From Branchiostoma lanceolatum (taxonomy: Eukaryota > Chordata > Leptocardii > Amphioxiformes > Branchiostomatidae): a stretch of 64,000 bases of DNA. The DNA is taken from the NCBI RefSeq assembly GCF_035083965.1, contig NC_089738.1:2834259-2898258 (forward strand), in the 5' to 3' direction. Below, one piece after another: positions 39,001 through 45,480 of the stretch (positions are counted from its first letter, which is position 1; each line of letters begins with the position of its first letter). The position numbers and the translations under genes were made by a program. The notes under the pieces were generated by a model, which saw only the letters and a program-made list of their open reading frames with translations, was not told the DNA's origin and did no database searches.

Positions 39001-42000
39001 AAACGGGGTATTTAGGGATATGTGCTAGATGCAACATAAGTAATACCGCTAGAAATGCAAACCTGCCAGACTTACGTATTCAGAACACTGTCTGAAAAGC
39101 TTCGATAAGCATGGATTATAAGGCGACGAGGTCAAAAACTCTCCGTCCCTTATTGGAACAGTCTGAGGACTTCGTGGGAGAATTAAACAACATGGTTGTC
39201 GGCTGGTTTATAAGAAAAATGTCACATCCGCTTCCTGCTCAACACAATTATTTACAAGACAACTTATTACAATCACTTTTGCTAACCTGCAACTGGATTC
39301 TAAGTGTGATCAATCATCAAAACTCCTCTCTGTTGCTACAACCTACGGCACGTGTATTTTCCCGCCGCCATATTGTTAACCAGAATCCTGTTGTCAAGCA
39401 GACGACAAAGGTTTGTGAGGAACACTTTTTTGTCTAAATGCTGCGTGTGATAGTGGACTGAGGAAGATATTTTCCTCAAAGTTTGCTCCTAACACAACAA
39501 GGAACACATGGACATAGTAGTATTACCATTGCTACGGCATCCAGCTAACTTCCATGAATAATGTAACGTTACACGTTGCCCGATGATGACGATGGGCCGA
39601 CTTTGAGTGAAGTTCTACCGACTCAACACACGGGTTGTACCCGAACTGGCCTGATGTGTGCGGTACGGCCGTTTTTTCGTGTATTTTTTTTACTTGGACA
39701 CGTCTATATCCATAGCACTCTCCTCAAGCCAAGGATGGAACGAATAGCTGCTGTATAAAATGTGATTAGCGGTAAGATATTCAAGACGAATCTTCTCTCC
39801 CGAATTAATGTGCCCCCCCCCCTGTCCGACAGCACCGTAATTGTGCGTGCGGCGGACGGTAGTTTCAAGTTGAAATATTATGGTGTCAGCACGACTAGAG
39901 ACAAAATCTACCATATATATGATTATTGCAAAGATAGTACATGATACTGACAGAATTATAGAAAAAAAGGATGGTTTATTGTTCTGCTAGATTGATTTCA
40001 GTCAACCATTATCGGAAAAATCCCGAATTTATGTTACCCAACGTTACATGCTGAACCAATAAATAGCTAAATAAACTAAAACAATGGCCAAACATGATAC
40101 AATTCCACGCTATCCCAGTACGGACTGTGCGAGCTGTACACTGCAAAATTATGTAGTTACCCAAAAAATACAATTTTTGATACAGATTAAAAAAGAAAAA
40201 TGCCCGAAATTTTTGGTTTGCTTCCCAGTGCTGATCCAGGAGAGAAAGGCCTACGTAATGAATTACCGGTCCGAGTGAGCAGTAATGGCCGGGTGGAATG
40301 GAGTGTAGAGACCCTGACTACCACCGTGTGCAATGCAGACCCGTTCTACTTTCCTGCAGACACCATGGAATGCCACATCTGTTTTTCTGCAGCTACAGCA
40401 ATCAAGCAAACCATTCGTATGGCTTTTACGGATTATGCTTTGTGCCAATTTAGTTTAATATCATTACTGTGTACAGCAATGTCCATAACGTGTAACCATG
40501 ATACAAAACCTTTCATAGGTGTGGCATTTGTGGAAAAGAAAATATCATCATTGAACAAAAGGACACCAGATTTTGCAACTAGGGGTTGTTACTAACATAG
40601 GATAAACTTTTTTCGTCAAATTAACACAATTAAAAAATGGCTTGTTTTTATATCTGTTACATGTTATCCTGATGGCAACAAAACATATTAAGTGATAATT
40701 TATTGGAACCATATGTTGAACATAGAATGCCAGGGAGGGAGGTCTTCAGCAGACAACAGAAACAGTCCGTGTAACTCTTATTCTACTGCAAAAACGGAGG
40801 GCGAGTGGTACAGAAAGGATAAGATCTTCGCAAAAGACAACAGGGAGGCGTGCTTTACTGTTCATCTGGCGAGGATCCCCACGTTCCACATCGCCACGAC
40901 CGTTGGACCCTGCATCATCCTGGTGGTGTTGATGATCATCACCTTCATCTTGCCACTGGACAGGGGAGACCGGATCTCGTTCGGAGTGACCATTCAACTC
41001 TCCATGGTCGTGTCTCTTGTATTTGTGACAGACGTACTTCCTGTCAAGGGAGCTTTGCCATTTTTTGGTGAGTGAAAATGAATAAGATTAGGCTGTCGTC
41101 AGATTCATTTTAGATTATATTTCTCTTAACTTTGCATGTGACATTTCATAGAAATATGCACATGAAGTGCGTCATCATTTTCATGTACAAAGGGGCTCAT
41201 TATTTTTAAAATTCACTTATTAAAACATAACTATAATATTACGAATTTACAGATAACTTGCGCTAGCAGATTGAAAATAAGACAACGAGTTTAGTTTCAC
41301 TAATACATAAACAATTCACCAACTTGACAGTCTGTGAAGTGGATCGGAGTTACATTAGTTGCTCAATGTTCATCCATAACACTGTTGAACAGTACAGTAA
41401 AACTTGGTGGTATTAGTAGTCAGTATGTGCGGTAGAACAGTTTTTATAATCAAAGAATGTTTTTAGAACCATTTGTTCTACATAGCTATAACCTTAGGTT
41501 GTTTTGATGTGACGTATTCAGCATCCTTTTAACTGTTTACCATGTATAATGTTACAGCTACGCTGATTATCGTGTGGATGGGCCTGATGGGGGTTTTCCT
41601 CTTTGTCACTGTGGCCAACATCGTCCTTCACGACCGGGAGGGCAGCCTGTCTCCGTCGGCGAAGATTATCTTTCTCCGCTACATTTCAAAGTATCTACTA
41701 TTCTTTACAACACATTTTGGTTTCCTTTGTCCCTGTGTATACTATGGTAAAAAATTATACATATAAGTCAGTGATAATTCCGTCATGATGTGTCTTTGTA
41801 CACGTAAACACGCCTGATAATTCGGCCATATGGGCCGCAGCATGGCTGTTGAGAAGTTGTTTTAGAGAAATAAACCATTGTACTACTACGTATACTACTA
41901 TAAATGATACGATATATTTGTTCACCTACAACTTCTTTGATACTATGTATTTGAAGACTGTATCATTAGATTTCACTACTAGTATACTTTCTTCAATGAG

Positions 42001-42709
42001 GGTTTTCACCCGCATTAACGTATTGTTTTTTGGTCTGTTTGCTGGTTAGTCGGTTGGTTGGTTGGTTGGTCTGTCGGTCGGTTGGTACGTTTTTCTTCTT
42101 CAAAGATGAGGAATACTTTTTGTTCAGTACATCGTCCATGAGGAATATGCTTTTAACGATAAACTGTACATATAACACTCAATGGATGATTATGCATGTA
42201 TGTCAACAGCATTGAGAAGCATTTACGCCACTTAATCTATTTCCCACTCTTGTTTGTTATCAAGGATACTGTTGTTGGGTGATCTAACAGAAGAGAAGCG
42301 TGCAAGCGATGGAGAGACAGGCCTGACCAACCACTCTGCCATAAAGCTGACCAACTACGCCTTTGAAACCGATGACAAGGTGATGGTCAACGACGAAAGA
42401 CAAGGCGATGGTTATGAGAAGACCGGTCAGCTGTCAACTCATCCCACCGGTCCGGAGGCCAGCAGTTCCTCCCGCATTCCTGAGCTGATCTCCAGTGTGA
42501 AGGAGTTAACCAGGGTGATGAAGACCGAGATGGGGGAGCTGACTACGGCGGTTCATAAACAGACAGAGGAGCTAAACAAGACCATGAAGAACGAGGAGGA
42601 GGTGTCCGACTACACCCTGCTGGCTAAGGTCCTGGACCGGCTGTGTCTTGTCATGTACATCATCAGCATCGTGGCAGCCGTGCCCATGACCATGTATTTG
42701 GCCAAGTAG
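8632..42709 (+). CDS. Giant multidomain receptor fused to a Cys-loop ligand-gated ion channel (37 coding exons)
   Basis: Predicted cell-surface protein of 2156 aa. Domain order: signal peptide, Tyr/Asp-rich linker, CUB, CCP, MAM, CUB, CCP, CUB, CCP, SRCR, SRCR, six-bladed LDLR class-B propeller, EGF, C-type lectin, LDLa, Frizzled CRD, kringle, CCP, nicotinic-type ligand-binding domain, M1-M4. Every junction is canonical GT-AG with matching phase, and the exons sum to 6471 nt, a multiple of three. The extracellular modules are almost all bounded by phase-1 introns, the hallmark of exon shuffling. No stop, second signal peptide or intergenic gap separates the CCP exon (ends 37837) from the channel exon (starts 38222, phase 1), and the channel half has no start of its own. 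The start ATG has G at -3 and G at +4. Established for the families: CUB, CCP, SRCR, lectin and Fz modules bind ligands, and Cys-loop channels open on small ligands. The combined function is unknown. Weakest link: the 8-kb intron 28265-36238. Confidence 0.8.
9277..9439. mobile_element. Foldback element with ACTCTCCAAGCAGA ends
   Basis: An inverted repeat: the left arm runs TACTCTCCAAGCAGAAGAG ... GACGTGTTTTAGGCGTTTT, and the right arm is its reverse complement AAAACGCCTAAAACACGTC ... CTCTGCTTGGAGAGTAA. The arms are about 65-70 bp with a short loop. Its terminal motif (CTCCAAGCAGA) is shared with the larger inverted-repeat element at 57216-57851, which suggests one family of non-autonomous transposons. 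Confidence 0.75.
10100..11610 (+). mobile_element. Truncated non-LTR retrotransposon (LINE, CR1/Jockey-like) with a broken reverse transcriptase
   Basis: The reverse-transcriptase region is recognisable from the block NYRPVSL, through [31 protein letters not shown] and the catalytic FADD, to the C-terminal [10 protein letters not shown]. The frame is interrupted by a TGA at 10681 between the INDL block and FADD. The block following HPYLGVTLT jumps straight to LGVIKRNLW; related elements have roughly 20 residues between, so an in-frame internal deletion is likely. No endonuclease domain is present (5' truncated). A 33-bp unit is directly duplicated at about 10166-10231. The 3' tail (11452-11610) is also found as fragments at 8088-8165 and 43785-43870. 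Inactive. Confidence 0.85.
12350..12545 (+). repeat. Dispersed repeat copy ending in (CA)n
   Basis: Contains the block ACCAACATACCATATATCAT AACAATCCATCCAGAGGTTC followed by a (CA)n run at about 12519-12539. The same block recurs near 16400, 21550, 49350, 58010, 58340 and 58650. Also carries a short palindrome, AGGAGGTTTTATATATAAAA CCTCC (12413-12437). Confidence 0.55.
12646..13163 (+). CDS. CUB domain 1 of the giant receptor
   Basis: Two exons, 12646-12874 (phase 1 to 2) and 13042-13163 (phase 2 to 1), about 117 residues. Typical CUB features: [20 protein letters not shown] start, [11 protein letters not shown], the acidic YDGA motif of calcium-binding CUBs, and the closing F-x-F-x-Y (FQFSY). 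Only the cysteine pair C...NCEW is seen, so one disulfide rather than two. Very similar to the CUBs at 17631 and 19176. Confidence 0.9.
13510..13695 (+). CDS. CCP/sushi domain 1 of the giant receptor
   Basis: A single 186-nt phase 1-1 exon with the four-cysteine complement control protein pattern: [29 protein letters not shown] and the final C after WSDATPF. Length (62 residues) is normal for the module. Paralogous to the CCP exons at 18711 and 20682. Confidence 0.9.
13895..14935 (-). mobile_element. LINE remnant, C-terminal reverse-transcriptase part (- strand)
   Basis: On the minus strand the frame 14911-14555 contains [19 protein letters not shown] ... FIRPTCEYA, and 14580-14340 contains [13 protein letters not shown] followed by SFVRKLLHS and [10 protein letters not shown]. 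These are typical of the RT C-terminus of non-LTR elements; the two parts are joined by a frameshift around 14560-14600. It lacks the 5' part and lies in the intron between CCP1 and MAM. Confidence 0.8.
15414..17104 (+). CDS. MAM domain of the giant receptor (three exons)
   Basis: Exons 15414-15554 (phase 1-1), 16522-16787 (phase 1-0) and 17017-17104 (phase 0-1), about 165 residues. The MAM signature is clear: [53 protein letters not shown] and [18 protein letters not shown] domains mediate adhesion or dimerisation in meprins and receptor phosphatases. The acceptor before 17017 (CATAAAAAG) is weak, but the protein match across it is continuous. Confidence 0.88.
16225..16460 (+). repeat. Dispersed repeat copy
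   Basis: Contains GCAGTTCCAA...GGGGGCCC and CTAAATATAATGACGATCCAT, matching the family seen near 12450, 21550, 49350 and 58000-58700. Non-coding, in the intron between MAM exons 1 and 2. Confidence 0.45.
17631..18191 (+). CDS. CUB domain 2 of the giant receptor
   Basis: Exons 17631-17859 and 18079-18191, split at the same place and phase (2) as CUB1 and CUB3. Carries [23 protein letters not shown] and IYDGVSDS. The YDG acidic calcium motif is kept. Close to CUB1 in sequence, so a recent internal duplication. Confidence 0.9.
18339..18635. mobile_element. Foldback element inserted between CUB2 and CCP2
   Basis: A near-perfect inverted repeat with arms of about 145 bp: GGATATTAGAGTT...ACCAGTACTGTCTTACC on the left, and the complement of GGTAAGACAATACTGGTTAT ... 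CTCCAATATCC on the right. The loop lies around 18490-18500 (CACCTACGTCGGCTACTT pairs with AAGTAGCCGAAGTAGGTG). It is flanked by the direct repeat TGTGAGGAAGGA (18332-18343 and 18668-18679). The homologous intron of the third CUB-CCP unit (20630-20645) has this sequence only once, in effect an empty site. Confidence 0.85.
18711..18893 (+). CDS. CCP/sushi domain 2 of the giant receptor
   Basis: A single 183-nt phase 1-1 exon: [37 protein letters not shown] and a final Cys. One residue is missing relative to CCP1 and CCP3 (SGTVRY against SGETVRY). Otherwise a normal CCP module. Confidence 0.9.
19176..20378 (+). CDS. CUB domain 3 of the giant receptor
   Basis: Exons 19176-19398 and 20266-20378. 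Features: [31 protein letters not shown] and FDGASTSG (YDG replaced by FDG). The interrupting intron is about 870 bp and contains homopolymer runs (C and A near 19484-19508) and two similar segments around 19710-19790 and 19850-19930. Confidence 0.9.
20682..20864 (+). CDS. CCP/sushi domain 3 of the giant receptor
   Basis: A single 183-nt phase 1-1 exon: [39 protein letters not shown] and a final C. Third member of the internally duplicated CUB-CCP series. Confidence 0.9.
21340..21640 (+). repeat. Dispersed repeat copy ending in (CATA)n
   Basis: Contains ACCAAATATCAAGACAATCC ATCCAGG and ends in a short ACATACATACATAC run at about 21614-21650. Same family as 12350-12545 and 57860-58720. Confidence 0.5.
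21749..22211 (+). CDS. SRCR domain 1 of the giant receptor
   Basis: Two exons, 21749-21946 (phase 1-1) and 22086-22211 (phase 1-1; an alternative donor nine bases further at 22220 keeps phase). Scavenger receptor cysteine-rich pattern: [72 protein letters not shown]. Six cysteines, the group A arrangement, with the group A intron inside the domain. Confidence 0.88.
22417..22844 (+). CDS. SRCR domain 2 of the giant receptor
   Basis: Exons 22417-22608 and 22713-22844, both phase 1-1, split like SRCR1. Features: [73 protein letters not shown]. It differs from SRCR1 by few residues, so a tandem duplicate. The acidic substitutions (DCDHDQD) would suit the metal-binding site known in SRCR domains. 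Confidence 0.88.
22960..23070 (+). other. Unclassified coding-like scrap in the intron after SRCR2
   Basis: A short open stretch with a TGA at 22990 reads [20 protein letters not shown] before a stop near 23070. It is not flanked by usable splice sites in phase with the gene. It is probably a decayed transposon or exon fragment; the family is not recognised. The rest of the intron 22845-23796 shows nothing further. Confidence 0.2.
23797..26506 (+). CDS. LDLR class-B (YWTD) beta-propeller of the giant receptor (five exons)
   Basis: Exons 23797-24027, 24353-24512, 25093-25217, 25786-25948 and 26397-26506 (phases 1-1, 1-2, 2-1, 1-2, 2-1), about 263 residues, the size of a six-bladed propeller. 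Diagnostic repeats: [71 protein letters not shown] and [12 protein letters not shown]. As in LDL receptor and nidogen, it is followed directly by an EGF module that closes the propeller. The fourth exon's donor overlaps a potential stop (ATGTAAGG), which decides the splice position. Confidence 0.88.
26183..26290 (+). repeat. Single arm of the foldback family found in transporter gene 1
   Basis: CTGACCCAATCGCTCTGGAC, GTGTGACGTCAGCAATGGGT and CAAAGGTTGTTGGAAGTCG closely match the left arm at 1320-1400. No opposing arm is seen here. It lies in the intron between propeller exons 4 and 5. Confidence 0.7.
27003..27110 (+). CDS. EGF-like domain of the giant receptor
   Basis: A 108-nt phase 1-1 exon with the six-cysteine EGF pattern: [27 protein letters not shown] and a last Cys completed across the splice. 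Position right after the YWTD propeller is conserved in LDLR-like proteins. Confidence 0.88.
27375..27767 (+). CDS. C-type lectin domain of the giant receptor, QPD type
   Basis: One 393-nt phase 1-1 exon (131 residues). Long-form CTLD with [49 protein letters not shown], the carbohydrate motif QPD in [18 protein letters not shown] and the final CQL. In established CTLDs, QPD with WND correlates with calcium-dependent galactose/GalNAc binding, whereas EPN gives mannose. Sugar binding is thus likely retained; specificity is inference. Confidence 0.92.
28148..28264 (+). CDS. LDL-receptor class A domain of the giant receptor
   Basis: A 117-nt phase 1-1 exon: [20 protein letters not shown], then [16 protein letters not shown]. 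All six cysteines and the calcium cage (D..D....D.SDE) are present. The following intron is 8 kb and holds the large inverted-repeat element. Confidence 0.92.
28544..28970. repeat. Left ATGTGAA array, terminal arm of the large element
   Basis: Dense, irregular repetition of ATGTGAA(A/T) words on the + strand with some inverted TTTCACAT words near the inner end (28858-28925). It pairs with the opposite-polarity array at 35480-36092, so the two could form a long stem. Confidence 0.8.
29855..34150. repeat. Tandem array of about seven and a half 448-bp units
   Basis: The landmark CTAATCCAAGAC recurs at 29903, 31450, 31899, 32347, 32795, 33244 and 33688, with a decayed copy near 34131. The spacing is 448-449 bp in the middle and 443-444 at the right edge. 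The first interval is longer because of an inserted LINE. Units share blocks such as CCATCAACTTTTCAATACGA and GATTTACAATAGCGTACGTG. Outer units are the most diverged, as expected for unequal exchange. Short open frames in some units are not kept in all of them, so coding is unlikely. Confidence 0.9.
30270..31370 (-). mobile_element. LINE remnant nested in the 448-bp array (- strand)
   Basis: A minus-strand frame, 31394-30561, contains the RT blocks [21 protein letters not shown] (FADD replaced by FVDD), [42 protein letters not shown] and [13 protein letters not shown]. It interrupts the array unit within GATGCTGTATAT, and the unit resumes near ATATATATCTTGACG. It accounts for the roughly 1.1 kb excess between the first and second array landmarks. 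5' truncated. Confidence 0.85.
34433..34470. repeat. Perfect 15-bp hairpin
   Basis: CAAGGACATTATATA (34433-34447) and its exact reverse complement (34456-34470) are separated by 8 bases. It lies in the interior of the large element; function unknown. Confidence 0.7.
34871..35023 (+). pseudogene. Coding-like fragment inside the large inverted-repeat element
   Basis: An open stretch of about 50 codons with no start, ending in TGA at 35021, of natural composition ([20 protein letters not shown] onward, then an amphipathic Lys/Glu-rich helix-like end). The family is not recognised. It could be the C-terminal remnant of a protein once encoded by the element. A separate minus-strand frame, 34363-34178, is also coding-like. 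Neither is strong enough to name. Confidence 0.25.
35480..36092. repeat. Right TTTCACAT array, terminal arm of the large element
   Basis: The same vocabulary as 28544-28970 but mainly in reverse orientation (TTCACATAA, TTTCACATTT). The outermost 70 bases are the closest match to the left end. The arm is longer than the left one, probably by internal expansion. Confidence 0.8.
36239..36913 (+). CDS. Frizzled-type cysteine-rich domain of the giant receptor
   Basis: Exons 36239-36500 (phase 1-2) and 36750-36913 (phase 2-1), about 142 residues. Fz CRD features: [25 protein letters not shown] (family form xLPNxLGHxTQEE), [25 protein letters not shown] and LPRCDLFP. In Frizzled, ROR and MuSK this module binds Wnts or their lipid. 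It is followed by a kringle, as in ROR and MuSK relatives. One cysteine expected near LRLFLCS is replaced (LRKFVTT). Confidence 0.87.
37185..37406 (+). CDS. Kringle domain of the giant receptor
   Basis: A single 222-nt phase 1-1 exon: [44 protein letters not shown] and ECDAIPC. All six kringle cysteines are present. The Fz-kringle order is that of ROR-type receptors. Confidence 0.92.
37649..37837 (+). CDS. CCP/sushi domain 4 of the giant receptor
   Basis: A 189-nt phase 1-1 exon: [37 protein letters not shown] and a final C. Clearly diverged from CCP1-3, so not part of their recent duplication. It is the last extracellular module before the channel. Confidence 0.9.
38222..40725 (+). CDS. Cys-loop receptor ligand-binding domain (exons 31-34 of the giant receptor)
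   Basis: Exons 38222-38334 (phase 1-0), 38444-38488 (45 nt, phase 0-0), 38610-38719 (phase 0-2) and 40229-40416 (phase 2-1). Blocks: [70 protein letters not shown] and [15 protein letters not shown]. The signature loop is [15 protein letters not shown], exactly 13 residues between the cysteines. A 45-nt exon at the same place is typical of nicotinic receptor genes. Upstream of 38222 no start or signal peptide is found, so translation must come from the preceding exons. The intron 38720-40228 contains a 108-codon open frame (39111-39437) that is not recognised. Confidence 0.88.
40726..42709 (+). CDS. Cys-loop channel transmembrane part M1-M4 (exons 35-37 of the giant receptor)
   Basis: Exon 40726-41067 encodes the end of the ligand-binding domain, M1 ([20 protein letters not shown]) and M2 ([20 protein letters not shown]). 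Exon 41558-41690 encodes M3 ([20 protein letters not shown]). Exon 42265-42709 encodes the cytosolic loop with a Lys/Glu-rich amphipathic helix ([19 protein letters not shown]) and M4 ([20 protein letters not shown]), then the stop. M2 keeps an acidic residue at -1' (Asp), a basic residue at 0' (Arg) and Leu at 9', the pattern of cation-selective nicotinic/5-HT3 channels. The M3-M4 loop is short. No vicinal Cys pair is seen before M1, so it resembles a non-alpha subunit. Confidence 0.9.
42043..42086 (+). repeat. (GGTT)n-type microsatellite
   Basis: An imperfect run of GGTT/GGTC words in the intron between the M3 and M4 exons. Confidence 0.7.
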
Positions 42710-43784
42710 AGATCTGGCATGAATAGTGTTGAAATGTACAAAACATTTGTGTTAATGAACAAAAACACAAAATGAAACCGCAGAACGTTTGGTAACGTTA
42801 CCAATCCCATATATGCAAATCATTTCTCCATGCGAGGTCGCAATGATAGAATTTTGATCCGACTCGTGTGCATGTGACAAGCCGTTAATTTGGATGATTT
42901 GAACCGGACACAATATTGTTCCTCCAGACCCTTGTAGAGCCTACTGGCACATTGCGCAGCACGTTTCCTTTCTGTTTCAGTAGCAGGCCTAGGGTGTATA
43001 ATTTTACAGGGAGGGGTTGCTAGCCCTTCCCTTAAAACATGCGCGATGCACCTCCTCGAGGATAGGACCCCTATTTTACTTCCCTTTCGAAAGACCGAGA
43101 TGTCCTGACCCAGGGACAGTTAACTGGAATCAGAAGCCCTAATCGTATACTGCTACCAGTTGAGGTAGGATCAGCAATAGACATAATGTTGTTCATCGTT
43201 AACTATTATCTAATACTTTATTAAGTTATTTGGTCCATTTGTTAGAATCGAGCTGTTATGTCAATATATGATATATATATTTCTCACATGATCTTATGGG
43301 TGAAATCCTGGCAATATCCAAACTTTATGCAAGTGGGCAAAAAATGTAAATAAATTCACGCATATTGCTTAACAAGTATCCAATACCAGTGAACTAATTG
43401 ACAAGCCATTTGAATTAACTAGCAACATTAGGTCGAATACGAAACACATTTCAGGGCTCAATAAAAAAGGAAATTTTCTCAATAGCAAAAACACCAGGGG
43501 CCTATTGACCTGATTTGTTTTTGAAAACCGGTGAAGATCATTGCAGCCGTGGATGTCATCCTTACAATCAAGCCAGTGTGGCCTAAGTGTAGTTAGCCAT
43601 ATAAAATTGATAACATAGACCATTTCTCTGTAGGATTTTGTCCAAATGCAAAACTCTAGTGCTGTGAACATTTGCAACGAACTAAGGTCAAAGCAATTTT
43701 CTACCTTGTCAAAACCTGTCATGATCTGGCTATTCAAACACTCTCAATACCAGTGAAACATTTGCCATCTTAGATATAAATGTG

Positions 43785-43870
43785 TATCTATATAGCCGGC
43801 GTAACCGCCCTTCGGCTTAACACACTAGCTTCGCAGGCACGCGGCACAGCAACAGCTGGTTATACTACAC
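43785..43870 (-). mobile_element. LINE 3' tail fragment (- strand)
   Basis: The reverse complement gives TATAACCAGCTGTTGCTGTG CCGCGTGCCTGCGAAGCTAG TGTGTTAAG and GGCGGTTACGCCGGCTATAT, closely matching 11460-11540 of the intronic LINE. Confidence 0.75.
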
Positions 43871-44426
43871 AGCACGACCTGTGACGTCTAGATAAACTGA
43901 ACCAACGGCGCCTGAAGTACATTTTTTCTGAAATGAGTCTACAATACCAAAACAATTCGTTCTACCATTTTTCGTCATTGAATACTTTAGGCATTGAATG
44001 ACCAGTAGATTTTGAAGCTTGTACTGCGTTTGCACTAAAATCTGGTCACGAGACAACCCTATGGGCGAAATCCTGCATTGTTCACTAAAAAGAATTTCAA
44101 CGATTTTGCTATAGTATAGTGAAATATACACCATAGACTATTTAGGTAATGCATATTAATAATTTGGAGAATAGATGGTAACTATAAGTGTATAGGAAAT
44201 AGCGCATAATAAAGAGTTTTGATAGCTCCAATCGGATTAGTATTTGTGCCTAATGCATAGCGTTCCAATTTTTTAATCTCTCTTTTACGATCAGAAAATG
44301 CAAATGGACTCACGTGCATGTTGTTTGAACATCGAATGTATTGATGTCTGCTAACAAACAGAATTTTGAATTAAATCTTTGGAAAATGTCGTAGGTTGTG
44401 TTCTATTTTGTTGTATCCTTCATCCT

Positions 44427-44515
44427 TCAATGCGTCTGTCTCAATTCCGTCCTTGTTGGGCTCACTGCTGCCAGAACCAAGTGATAATGACCTTCTTGTA
44501 GTTGAACAGGGAATG
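44427..44515 (-). pseudogene. Fragment of a transporter last exon
   Basis: On the minus strand, ATTCCCTGTTCAACTACAAG AAGGTCATTATCACTTGGTT CTGGCAGCAGTGAGC and GACGGAATTGAGACAG match the last exon of the SLC16-like genes (2798-2872 and 7783-7862). No other part of the gene accompanies it. A relic of a third copy or a dispersed duplicate. Confidence 0.8.
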
Positions 44516-45289
44516 ATACTGTTATATAACTGCGACTGCAAAGGATAGTTGGAAATTTGATTAACTTTGAGGTAATGTTTGTTGTTACAATAAAAAAAAA
44601 ACTGGACTGTTCATGTGTTGATAATTGAACATCAGACAAGCCTTGTTCCTAGAATTTTATCAAGAATTGTATCATATTTGATGTTTTAAACAAAAGCCAG
44701 CAGATTATCAAATGGTGACGAGAATAGTTTTAGTTTTGCGTCTACTGTTATATAACTGCGGCTTGCAAAGGATAGTTGAAAATTTTATTATCTTTGAGGT
44801 AATTCTTGTTGTTACAATGAAATATATAGACTTTTGATCTGTTGATGATACGTTCAATGTAACTGGTACACATCAACATTAGAAAATAAACTTTTGCTGA
44901 CTTTTAAAATTTGTCTGATCGAGTTTATAATGTTTTTTTCAGCCAGAGCAAAGCCTAACCTGAATACATAAATACATATGATTTGACTGCAAAGCCGTAG
45001 ACTATATTGTATCCAATTCGACAGTCCTGCGACTCGAAAAAGTCTTTTCAAATAAGACTTTTCTAGATTATATAATTATATCTAAAACCAAAATATGCCG
45101 CAGCGACATAATTACATTGACATTGTTGATGCACTCTTCCTAAAACATAGTTGCTCAATTAGAAAGGTTTAAAAATCTTAACAACCCTTAGAATGTTGTC
45201 GTTGCAGAGGGAGGATTTGATTAAGATTAAAGGTACGACGTACAAATAAAAGTAACACTGTGACAGTAACAATCAATTCCTGCTGAATT

Positions 45290-45480
45290 AAAAAAAAAAA
45301 ACAGTGGGATCGTGTGACGACAAGGTGTTCAGCCTAGAACCAAGCGGTCCCGGGTTCGAATCCCAATGACGCCACTGATGTTATGCCCTTAGGAAAGGCA
45401 CTTTACACGACTTTCCTCACTCCATTCAGGTAAAGAAATGGGTATATCGTTCTGTGTACATGGGACTGGTGACTGGCAAC
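45290..45480 (+). mobile_element. tRNA-derived SINE
   Basis: Contains a pol III B box (GGTTCGAATCC, 45353-45363) preceded by a weak A-box-like segment. It is followed by the body motif GGAAAGGCACTTTACACGAC TTTCCTCACTCCA, common to deuterostome tRNA-SINEs. It is preceded by an A-run (45290-45301). Confidence 0.65.

Noticed and set aside
39111..39437. 108-codon open frame in the channel gene intron
   Set aside because: Not flanked by splice sites in usable phase, no recognisable family, and the surrounding exons already join in frame without it.
45303..45375. A functional tRNA gene
   Set aside because: A B box is present but there is no cloverleaf with paired arms, and a SINE body follows.
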